Shown here: piece after piece, positions 1 through 5,815 of the stretch
Position numbering within the stretch: the stretch's first letter is position 1
How the letters are laid out: each line of letters opens with the position of its first letter
Source: Comamonadaceae bacterium
GTDB lineage: Bacteria > Pseudomonadota > Gammaproteobacteria > Burkholderiales > Burkholderiaceae_C
Assembly: GCA_947455585.1 (NCBI GenBank)
Contig: CANGOY010000136.1
Location: forward strand, 1-5,815
Direction: 5' to 3'
DNA length: 5,815 nucleotides
Notes under the pieces: generated by a model
What the model saw: only the letters and a program-made list of their open reading frames with translations
Database searches by the model: none
Told to the model about the DNA's origin: nothing
Position numbers and translations under genes: made by a program

Positions 1-149
1 GCATCGTCCACCCACAAGCGCACAGTGTGGTCGCGCTGTGCGAGATCAACGCACAGCCGCCAGCACACGCCAAGGTCGCCATGGTTGTCGATGACGCGAC
101 AAAAAATATCCCAACGCAGGCTGGGTGATGAATGGGTATCGGATTTCAC
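1..149 (-). CDS. earP: EF-P arginine rhamnosyltransferase EarP, N-terminal part (runs off the left edge)
   Basis: EarP transfers L-rhamnose from dTDP-L-rhamnose to a conserved arginine of elongation factor P in the cytoplasm, which activates EF-P to relieve ribosome stalling at consecutive prolines. Only 49 codons are visible. After about 11 variable residues they read RWDIFCRVIDNHGDLGVCWR, then further on VRLWVDD, the characteristic opening of the EarP (DUF2331, glycosyltransferase GT104) family. D21 and D25 in the VIDNHGDLG stretch match by spacing the two N-terminal aspartates known to be needed for activity in Pseudomonas EarP. I chose the GTG at 149-147 as the start because an in-frame TGA lies two codons upstream (155-153) and no ATG occurs before the conserved block. 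A GAGG lies only one base before the GTG, too close for a normal ribosome binding site. The gene diverges from uvrC across 25 bp. efp is often found near earP but is not in view. The family call is firm; the exact start is less so. Confidence 0.88.
   Translation of the reverse strand, partial: MKSDTHSSPSLRWDIFCRVIDNHGDLGVCWRLCVDLAQRDHTVRLWVDD
19..56. repeat. Three copies of the 7-mer CGCACAG in alternating orientation
   Basis: CGCACAG occurs at 19-25, its reverse complement CTGTGCG at 36-42, and CGCACAG again at 50-56. The middle copy can pair with either neighbour (loops of 10 and 7 bases), so two mutually exclusive hairpins are possible. The whole array lies inside earP. The three copies fall in different reading phases of that gene (codons for LCV, LAQ and TVR), so a repeated peptide does not explain them. 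A fourth copy lies at 2959-2965. The repeat is directly seen; any function as an operator or RNA switch is unproven, and chance in G+C-rich DNA is possible. Confidence 0.5.
85..102. repeat. Short inverted repeat inside the earP start region
   Basis: TTGTCG (85-90) and CGACAA (97-102) form a perfect 6-bp dyad with a 6-base centre, followed by an A-run on the plus strand. It lies 73-90 bases upstream of the uvrC ATG and overlaps the highly conserved earP codons for CRVIDN, so codon constraint may explain it. It could be a protein-binding dyad for the divergent pair, but nothing identifies a regulator. It does not have the CTGT-N8-ACAG form of a LexA box. Confidence 0.25.
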
Positions 150-174
150 GCCTCAGATTGTCCACAATACGGGC
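150..174. promoter_or_regulatory. 25-bp divergent gap between earP and uvrC
   Basis: This is all the non-coding DNA between the two divergent start codons. It is too short for two full promoters plus leaders, so at least one promoter must lie within the neighbour's coding sequence. I see no convincing Shine-Dalgarno sequence for uvrC in it, and only a GAGG abutting the earP GTG. The regulatory role is inferred from geometry alone. Confidence 0.35.
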
Positions 175-2157
175 ATGTCCAAAACTTCTTCAGACGCCAC
201 GCCAGAAAATGCAGCGCCTCGCCACCCGCCCGAGCTGTTAGAGCTGGTGGCCAGCTTGCCTGCGTTGCCCGGTGTGTACCGCTACTTCGATGCGCAAGAG
301 CAGGTGCTGTACGTGGGTAAAGCCATCAACCTGAAGAAGCGGGTGACCAGCTATTTCCAAAAAGACCACGGTGGCACACGCATTGGCCACATGGTGACCA
401 AGATTGTGCGTATGGAAACCACGGTAGTGCGCTCAGAGGCTGAAGCGCTGCTGCTGGAAAACAACCTCATCAAAACGCTCAAGCCCAAGTACAACATCTT
501 GTTTCGGGACGACAAGAGTTACCCGTATTTGAAGATGACGCGTGGTGTTGCTATGAAGGTCGATGACGCTGCAAAGCAGGCTTCATTGCAAGTTGACATG
601 GCCAAATCGAGCACAGCCAATCCCAATACGGTCAACCACCTGAGCGTGAACCCCCAGCAAGTGCCCCGCGTTGTGTACTACCGCGGCGCGGTGGACAAAC
701 GTCACGACTACTTTGGTCCATACCCCAGCGTGTGGGCGGTGCGCGAAGCCATTCAGCTGTTGCAAAAAGTGTTTCGCTTGCGCACCTGTGAAGACACGGT
801 GTTCAACAACCGCACGCGCCCATGTTTGCTGTATCAAATCAAGCGTTGCTCGGGGCCATGCGTGGGCCTGATTTCTGTGCCTGACTACCAGCGCGATGTG
901 GACAGCGCCATGCGCTTGTTGCGCGGCGAAACGCAAGAGGTGATGTCCAACGTCGAAGCCCGCATGATGGCCCACGCCGAGAAGTTGGAGTTTGAACAAG
1001 CCGCCGAGCTGCGCAACCAAATGAGCGCGCTCTCCAAAGTGCTGCACCAACAAGCCGTGGACACCGTGGGCGACCAAGACGTGGACATCCTCGCCGTCAA
1101 AGTGCAGGGCGGCAAAGCCTGCGTCAACTTGGCCATGGTGCGCGGTGGCCGCCATTTGGGTGACAGGCCTTACTTTCCTGTGCATGTGGACGACGCCGAG
1201 CCTGCTGAAGTGCTAGAGGCGTTTTTGAGCCAGCACTATCTGGATGTGCCTGTGCCGCCCGCGCTCATCACCAGCCATGCGGTGGACAAAGAACTGCTGC
1301 AAGCGCTGACCGAGCAAACGGGTGTGAAGATAACCGCCGTGCACAACCCACGCGAACAACGTCGCGTTTGGCTAGAAATGGCGCAACAAAACGCCGACAT
1401 TCAACTGGCCCGTTTGTTGGCCGAAGAAGGCTCGCAACAAGCGCGCACGCGTGCGCTGGTGGATGCACTCGATTTAGCGCCTGAAGATTTAGAGCAGTTC
1501 CGTGTGGAGTGCTTTGACATTTCGCACACTTCGGGCGAGTCTACGCAGGCGTCGTGCGTGGTGTTCCATCACCACAAAATGCAAAGCGCGGAATACCGCC
1601 GTTACAACATCGACGGCATCACCGGTGGCGACGATTACGCCGCCATGCGCCAAGTGCTGGTGCGTCGTTACAGCAAGCTGGCCGAGGCCGTGCGTGCTGG
1701 CGAGGGCAAGCTGCCCGACCTTGTATTGATTGACGGCGGAAAAGGCCAGGTGAGCATGGCGCGTGAGGTGTTTGAGTCCCTCGGGCTCGACCTCTCACGC
1801 ATCGTGGGCGTGGAAAAAGGCGAGGGCCGCAAGGTGGGCCTCGAAGAGCTGGTGTTTGCCGATGGGCGCGAGAAGGTCTACCTCGGCCGTGATTCAGCCG
1901 CGTTGATGCTGGTGGCTCAAATTCGCGACGAGGCCCACCGCTTTGCCATCACCGGCATGCGTGCCGCGCGCGCCAAAGTGCGCGTGGGTGGCAGCAAGTT
2001 AGAAGAAATTCCGGGTGTGGGACCGAAGAAGCGCGCCAAGTTGCTGCAGCGCTTTGGTGGTGCACGCGGCGTGGGCGATGCCAGCGTGGCAGACCTGTGC
2101 ACGGTGGAAGGTATTTCGGAAGAGTTGGCGCAAACGATTTACAACGCGCTGCGCTAA
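175..2157 (+). CDS. uvrC: Excinuclease ABC subunit UvrC
   Basis: UvrC binds the UvrB-DNA preincision complex in nucleotide excision repair and cuts on both sides of the lesion. The protein is 660 aa, against about 610 in E. coli. The N-terminal GIY-YIG nuclease (3' incision) shows G33-V34-Y35, Y46-V47-G48, K49, R56, Y60 and catalytic E95. A linker of about 40 residues (123-162) follows. Four cysteines (C205, C217, C225, C229) have the spacing of the proposed UvrC Fe-S site. A UVR motif for UvrB binding lies near 258-293. The C-terminal RNase H-like nuclease (5' incision) has D448 in FDISH, D520 in LIDGGKGQ and H588 in DEAHRF. Tandem helix-hairpin-helix motifs (IPGVGPKKRAKLL near 612-624, a second at 641-659) end the protein. 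I chose the ATG at 175 because in-frame ATGs at 25 and 91 lie inside earP and add unrelated sequence. No clear ribosome binding site precedes it. Family and completeness are very secure. Confidence 0.97.
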   Translation: MSKTSSDATPENAAPRHPPELLELVASLPALPGVYRYFDAQEQVLYVGKAINLKKRVTSYFQKDHGGTRIGHMVTKIVRMETTVVRSEAEALLLENNLIKTLKPKYNILFRDDKSYPYLKMTRGVAMKVDDAAKQASLQVDMAKSSTANPNTVNHLSVNPQQVPRVVYYRGAVDKRHDYFGPYPSVWAVREAIQLLQKVFRLRTCEDTVFNNRTRPCLLYQIKRCSGPCVGLISVPDYQRDVDSAMRLLRGETQEVMSNVEARMMAHAEKLEFEQAAELRNQMSALSKVLHQQAVDTVGDQDVDILAVKVQGGKACVNLAMVRGGRHLGDRPYFPVHVDDAEPAEVLEAFLSQHYLDVPVPPALITSHAVDKELLQALTEQTGVKITAVHNPREQRRVWLEMAQQNADIQLARLLAEEGSQQARTRALVDALDLAPEDLEQFRVECFDISHTSGESTQASCVVFHHHKMQSAEYRRYNIDGITGGDDYAAMRQVLVRRYSKLAEAVRAGEGKLPDLVLIDGGKGQVSMAREVFESLGLDLSRIVGVEKGEGRKVGLEELVFADGREKVYLGRDSAALMLVAQIRDEAHRFAITGMRAARAKVRVGGSKLEEIPGVGPKKRAKLLQRFGGARGVGDASVADLCTVEGISEELAQTIYNALR

Positions 2158-2221
2158 GTCAACTGCTTGTTGCGTGTCGCACGGTGGCATGCATTCAGCA
2201 GCATCCCTCCGGACCGCATCA
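2158..2221. other. Convergent uvrC/serB gap without a recognisable intrinsic terminator
   Basis: These 64 bp separate the TAA stops of uvrC and serB, which face each other. Only weak dyads are visible: TGCG-TGT-CGCA at 2171-2181, an overlapping CGTG-TCG-CACG at 2173-2183, and CAAC/GTTG near 2160-2172. None is followed by a T-run on either strand. The TTTTT at 2226-2230 lies inside the end of serB and has no stem before it. Termination is therefore either Rho-dependent or reads into the opposing gene; that is inference. Confidence 0.4.
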
Positions 2222-2938
2222 TTAGTTTTTAACGACTTCTAGCAAACGGTCTAAGCCACCCTCGTTGATGGCCACCATCGCCTGCTCGCGCACCTTGGGT
2301 TTGGCGTGGTACGCCACTGACAAGCCTGCTTCGCCCATCATCAGCAAATCGTTCGCGCCATCGCCCATGGCAATGGCTTGTTTGGGACTGATGCCCATTT
2401 GCGCGCAGATGTGCAGCAGCATCTTGCGCTTTTCTGCGCCGTCGCAAATATCGCCCCAGTCTTGCGTGACCACATCGCCTGTGAGGTGGCCGTTGTCAAT
2501 CGCCAGCACGTTGCTGCGGGCGTAGTCGATGTTGAGCATCTTGCACACACGGTCGGCGAAGAAGGTGAAGCCACCGCTGACCAACAGCACTTTCATACCG
2601 TGGGCTTTGCAGGTGTCCACCAATGCTTTGGCGCCGGGGTTCAAGCGTAGGCGCTGTTCAAACACCTCATGCAAGGCGGCTTCTGGCACGCCTTTGAGTA
2701 GCGCCACACGGCGGCGCAAGCTGTCTTTGAAATCGGTAATCTCACCGCGCATCGCTGCTTCGGTGATGGCCGCCACCTCTGCCTTGCGGCCTGCGGCATC
2801 GGCAATTTCGTCGATGCACTCGATGTTGATGAGCGTCGAGTCCATGTCAAACGCGATGAGTTTGAAGTCTTGGAGTTTCAGGGGGGCGGTGAAGCCTTGG
2901 ATGGCAAGGCCGGGTGCAAATTCGGTGGCAGTGGTCAT
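2222..2938 (-). CDS. serB: Phosphoserine phosphatase SerB
   Basis: SerB hydrolyses O-phospho-L-serine to L-serine and phosphate, the last step of the phosphorylated serine pathway in the cytoplasm. The 238-aa protein is a HAD-superfamily phosphatase with all motifs in order: motif I DMDST, with nucleophile D31 and general acid/base D33; substrate-side E40 in ECIDE; motif II S121 in LVSGGF; motif III lysine, probably K172 in AEKRKML; and motif IV GDGAND with D193 and D197. A helical cap domain sits between motifs I and II (about 40-110). YHAKPKVRE near 210-218 is typical of SerB. It is much shorter than E. coli SerB (322 aa) because it lacks the N-terminal ACT-like domain; only about 25 residues precede the core. 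It begins 27 bp after the mfd stop on the same strand, so the two are probably one operon. The ATG at 2938 is the natural start, but no Shine-Dalgarno sequence precedes it. Confidence 0.95.
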   Translation of the reverse strand: MTTATEFAPGLAIQGFTAPLKLQDFKLIAFDMDSTLINIECIDEIADAAGRKAEVAAITEAAMRGEITDFKDSLRRRVALLKGVPEAALHEVFEQRLRLNPGAKALVDTCKAHGMKVLLVSGGFTFFADRVCKMLNIDYARSNVLAIDNGHLTGDVVTQDWGDICDGAEKRKMLLHICAQMGISPKQAIAMGDGANDLLMMGEAGLSVAYHAKPKVREQAMVAINEGGLDRLLEVVKN

Positions 2939-2944
2939 AAGAAA

Positions 2945-2950
2945 ATTATC
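2945..2950 (-). promoter_or_regulatory. Possible -10 box (GATAAT) for serB
   Basis: On the minus strand GATAAT is followed by exactly six bases (TTTCTT) and then the serB ATG. A sigma-70 promoter using this hexamer would start transcription at or next to the A of the ATG, giving a leaderless message. That would fit the absence of a Shine-Dalgarno sequence. No TTGACA-like -35 box is found at 16-18 bp spacing and there is no TG extension. This is a weak match in a locally A+T-rich spacer and may be chance. Confidence 0.2.
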
Positions 2951-2965
2951 GTGTGAGTCTGTGCG

Positions 2966-5815
2966 TTATGGCTGGGTCTCAGCTGCTTTAGCTGCTGGCA
3001 CATTGGGCGTACCCAACGATCGCAACACATCGCGCACCATTTGCGCGCGGGCTTTCGGCTCGGGCAGTTCACGCTCGATGCGCAAGCGGTCGTTGCCCGC
3101 CAGTTTGATGTGCTTGTTTTTTTGCACCAGCTCGATGATGCGCATGGCATCAAACGGTGGGTTGGGCTTGAAGCTGATGTGCGTCACACCGGGTGCGGCG
3201 TCTACTTTGGTCACACCATAGCTGCGGGCTTGCACGCGCAGGCGGTGCACGTCGATGAGGGTTTGCGCTTGCGCGGGCAGTTTGCCAAAGCGGTCCACGA
3301 TTTCTTCCAGCAGCGCGTCAATTTGGTCTCCCGTTTTGGCGGTGGCCAATTTTTTGTAGAACGACAAACGCAGGTGCACATCGCCGCAGTAGTCGTCGGG
3401 CAGCAGAGCAGGGGCGTGCAGGTTGATTTCGGTGGTGGCGCTCAAGGGGCTGAGCAAGTCTGGCTCTTCGCCGTTCTTCAACGCTCGCACGGCTTCAGAC
3501 AACATTTCGTTGTAGAGCTGAAAGCCCACTTCCAGCATGTTGCCGCTCTGGTTTTCGCCCAGCACTTCACCCGCGCCACGAATTTCAAGGTCGTGCATGG
3601 CGAGGTAAAAGCCAGAGCCAAGTTCTTCCATTTGCTGAATCGCATCCAAGCGCTGTGAAGCTTGTTTGGTCAGGCCCTGTGTGTCGGGCACCATGAGGTA
3701 GGCATAGGCTTGGTGGTGGCTGCGGCCCACGCGGCCGCGCAGCTGGTGCAGCTGTGCCAAACCAAATTTGTCGGCGCGGCTCATGATGATGGTGTTGGCG
3801 CTGGGCACGTCAATGCCAGTCTCGATGATGGTCGAGCACAGCAGCATGTTGTAGCGCTGGGCCACAAAGTCGCGCATGACGCGCTCGAGTTCGCGCTCAG
3901 GCATTTGGCCGTGGGCCACTGCAATGCGGGCTTCAGGCAGTAGTTCTTCCAATTGGGCGCGGCGGTTCTCGATGGTGGCCACATCGTTGTGCAAGAAATA
4001 GCACTGGCCGCCACGTTTGAGTTCGCGCAGCACGGCTTCACGAATCACGCCATTGCCTTCGTTGCGCACAAAGGTTTTGATGGCGAGGCGGCGTTGTGGC
4101 GCAGTGGCAATGACGCTCAAATCACGCAGACCTTCGAGGGCCATGCCCAAGGTGCGGGGGATGGGCGTGGCAGTGAGCGTGAGCACATCCACCTCTGCGC
4201 GCATGGCTTTCATGGCTTCTTTGTGGCGCACGCCAAAGCGGTGTTCTTCGTCGATGATGAGCAGGCCCAGGTCTTTGAACTTGACCGACTCGCTGAGCAA
4301 CTTGTGCGTGCCCACCACGATGTCGACTTGGCCTTCAGCCAAACCTTTGGCGGCAGCGGTAATTTCTTTGGCCGAACGGAAGCGGCTCATCTCCGCAATT
4401 TTGATGGGCCACTTGCTGAAACGGTCCACCAATGTTTGGTAGTGTTGTTCGGCAAGCAATGTTGTGGGGGCTAAGAAGGCCACTTGTTTGCCACCCGTCA
4501 CGGCCACAAAGGCGGCACGCAGGGCCACCTCGGTTTTGCCAAAGCCCACATCACCACACACCAAACGGTCCATGGGGCGTGGGCTGATCATGTCTTGCAT
4601 GACAGCGTGGATGGCTGCGCGTTGGTCGGCGGTTTCTTCAAAGCCAAAGTCGTTGGCGAAGGTTTCGTAGTCTTGTGGTGAGTAGCGGAAGGGGTGGCCT
4701 TGGCGTGCGGCGCGGCGCGCGTAGATGTTGAGCAACTCGGCAGCGGCATCGCGCACTTGTTCGGCAGCGCGGCGTTTGGCTTTGTCCCACTGTGCCGAAC
4801 CGAGTTTGTGCAGCGGCGCTTCGTCGGCGCTCACGCCGGTGTAGCGACCAATCAAATGCAGCTGGCTCACCGGCACATAGAGCACGGCGTTGTCGGCGTA
4901 TTCGAGGTGCAAGAACTCTTGTAGCGCGGGTGTGCCGTCGGCGTTCTTCTCGCCCAAGTCCATGTTGATGAGGCCACGGTAGCGGCCAATGCCGTGGGCG
5001 TTGTGCACCACTGGGTCGCCCAAGTTGAGTTCGGACAAGTCTTTGATGAGCGCTTCGACATCGCTCACCTGCTCTTGTTTCTTGCGGCGGCGGGTGGTTG
5101 CGCCGACGGCGAACAGCTCGGTCTCTGTGATGAGGTCAAGGCCCGCTTCGGTCCAGCTAAAGCCGACTTGCAATGCGGCCGTGGCAATACCGATTTTTTC
5201 GACGCTGCCCTCAAACTCGGCCAGCGAGTCAAACGCGGGCGGGCTGACGTTGGACGAGCGCAAGAAGTCGAGCAAGCTTTCGCGGCGGCCATCGCTCTCG
5301 GCCAAGATGAGCAAACGGTTGGCAGTTTTTACTGCGTAAGCTTGTAGCTTTTGTAGCGGGTCTGCCGCACCGCGCACCACGGTGAGGTCGGGCAGTGCTT
5401 GAGCAAACGCGTTATCAATCACGTCGGTCACATGCGGGCGCAGCGCAAATTGGGCGTAGCTGTTGGCCGACGCATAAAACTGTTCGGCGCTTAAAAACAA
5501 ATTGGCTGGTGGCAACGCAGGGCGCTCGGGGTCGCCTTGCACCAAGCGATAGCGGTCTTGTGTGTCTTGCCAAAAGCGTTGGAACACGGGCTCTAAGTCA
5601 CCGTGCAGCACTACGGTGGCTGATGCGCCAAGGTAGTCAAACACCGTGGCTGTTTCTTCGAAGAACAAAGGTAGGTAGTACTCAATACCGGCGGTGGCCA
5701 CGCCGTTGCCAATGTCTTTGTAGATGCGGCTCTTGGTCGGGTCGCCATCGAGCATTTCGCGCCAACGGTTGCGAAACAGCGCACGCGCGGCATCGTCCAT
5801 GGGGAACTCACGGCC
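2966..5815 (-). CDS. mfd: Transcription-repair coupling factor Mfd (5' part beyond the right edge)
   Basis: Mfd is an ATP-driven DNA translocase that pushes on RNA polymerase stalled at lesions, releases it, and recruits UvrA to start transcription-coupled repair. The visible 949 residues begin with GREFPMDD, which matches an internal stretch of known Mfd proteins, so the Met at 5800 is not the start. About 200 residues, including most of the UvrA-binding region, lie outside. In order (visible numbering): the rest of the UvrB-like module; the RNA-polymerase-interacting domain near 257-325 with DPVVHNAHGIGRY; the superfamily 2 motor with Walker A GDVGFGKTE (421-429), APTTLLAEQH, DEEH (522-525), TATPIPRT, ETGIDVP and QLRGRVGR (691-698); the RecG-like TRG motif RGAGEVLGENQSG; and the C-terminal regulatory domain. 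An Ala/Pro-rich tail ends at TAA 2968-2966. serB follows after 27 bp with no terminator visible. All motor motifs are intact. The promoter is out of view. Confidence 0.97.
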   Translation of the reverse strand, partial: GREFPMDDAARALFRNRWREMLDGDPTKSRIYKDIGNGVATAGIEYYLPLFFEETATVFDYLGASATVVLHGDLEPVFQRFWQDTQDRYRLVQGDPERPALPPANLFLSAEQFYASANSYAQFALRPHVTDVIDNAFAQALPDLTVVRGAADPLQKLQAYAVKTANRLLILAESDGRRESLLDFLRSSNVSPPAFDSLAEFEGSVEKIGIATAALQVGFSWTEAGLDLITETELFAVGATTRRRKKQEQVSDVEALIKDLSELNLGDPVVHNAHGIGRYRGLINMDLGEKNADGTPALQEFLHLEYADNAVLYVPVSQLHLIGRYTGVSADEAPLHKLGSAQWDKAKRRAAEQVRDAAAELLNIYARRAARQGHPFRYSPQDYETFANDFGFEETADQRAAIHAVMQDMISPRPMDRLVCGDVGFGKTEVALRAAFVAVTGGKQVAFLAPTTLLAEQHYQTLVDRFSKWPIKIAEMSRFRSAKEITAAAKGLAEGQVDIVVGTHKLLSESVKFKDLGLLIIDEEHRFGVRHKEAMKAMRAEVDVLTLTATPIPRTLGMALEGLRDLSVIATAPQRRLAIKTFVRNEGNGVIREAVLRELKRGGQCYFLHNDVATIENRRAQLEELLPEARIAVAHGQMPERELERVMRDFVAQRYNMLLCSTIIETGIDVPSANTIIMSRADKFGLAQLHQLRGRVGRSHHQAYAYLMVPDTQGLTKQASQRLDAIQQMEELGSGFYLAMHDLEIRGAGEVLGENQSGNMLEVGFQLYNEMLSEAVRALKNGEEPDLLSPLSATTEINLHAPALLPDDYCGDVHLRLSFYKKLATAKTGDQIDALLEEIVDRFGKLPAQAQTLIDVHRLRVQARSYGVTKVDAAPGVTHISFKPNPPFDAMRIIELVQKNKHIKLAGNDRLRIERELPEPKARAQMVRDVLRSLGTPNVPAAKAAETQP

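Noticed and set aside
36..56. LexA (SOS) box upstream of uvrC
   Set aside because: CTGT at 36-39 and ACAG at 53-56 are separated by 13 bases rather than the 8 of the CTGT-N8-ACAG consensus. No other match was seen in the region.
85..112. sigma-70 promoter for uvrC (TTGTCG, 16 bp, TATCCC)
   Set aside because: The -10 hexamer is poor and the sequence is constrained as conserved earP coding DNA, so the match is too weak to call.
25..174. Longer uvrC starting at the ATG at 25 or 91
   Set aside because: The added residues resemble no UvrC N-terminus, and the DNA is accounted for by the conserved start of earP on the opposite strand. The ATG at 175 gives a normal UvrC N-terminus.
583..1185. 200-codon open frame antisense to uvrC
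   Set aside because: It is His/Val/Ala-rich with no recognisable domain, lies entirely opposite conserved uvrC codons, and is what G+C-rich coding DNA produces by chance.
2171..2183. Hairpin after uvrC as an intrinsic terminator
   Set aside because: The stem is only 4 bp and no T-run follows on either strand.
2529..4474. Open frames of 230, 205 and 173 codons on the plus strand opposite serB and mfd
   Set aside because: They mirror well-conserved codons of serB and mfd, show no family resemblance, and have no independent start signals.
5798..5815. mfd starting at the in-frame ATG at 5800
   Set aside because: The reading frame continues open to the window edge as GREFP, which matches an internal block of Mfd. 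Roughly 200 N-terminal residues are missing relative to the family.
1..5815. Mobile element, CRISPR array, tRNA/rRNA or a new defence-type system
   Set aside because: Practically every base is covered by four housekeeping genes with intact motifs. No terminal repeats, spaced direct-repeat arrays or RNA-gene signatures were seen.

Overview
The window reads as an ordinary chromosomal housekeeping segment of a Gram-negative bacterium, most likely a betaproteobacterium of the order Burkholderiales and probably Comamonadaceae-like. The basis is a G+C-rich sequence (about 60% by eye), an EarP-type EF-P rhamnosyltransferase next to uvrC, a UvrC with an extra linker after the nuclease domain, and a short SerB without an N-terminal ACT-like domain. 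The taxonomic call is inference from family resemblance; no search was run.

From left to right there are four protein genes and almost no spare DNA. Bases 1-149 (minus strand) hold the first 49 codons of earP, which starts at a GTG and runs off the left edge. After a 25-bp gap, uvrC runs divergently on the plus strand (175-2157, 660 aa). A 64-bp gap separates it from the convergent serB (2222-2938, minus, 238 aa). Another 27 bp separates serB from the upstream, co-oriented mfd (2966-5815, minus). The mfd gene is complete at its 3' end, but its first roughly 200 codons lie beyond the right edge.

Two of the genes act in one pathway. UvrC makes the dual incision in nucleotide excision repair. 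Mfd clears stalled RNA polymerase from lesions and recruits UvrA for transcription-coupled repair. serB (last step of serine synthesis) is probably co-transcribed behind mfd, and earP (EF-P modification, translation through proline stretches) belongs to the divergent unit on the left. All visible catalytic motifs are intact and nothing looks broken or recently acquired.

I found no mobile element, CRISPR array, RNA gene or new system. The less routine points are the short earP start, which is easily missed; a 7-bp sequence repeated three times in alternating orientation inside earP; a roughly 40-residue linker in UvrC; a complete four-cysteine set in UvrC matching the proposed Fe-S site; and a possible leaderless start for serB.
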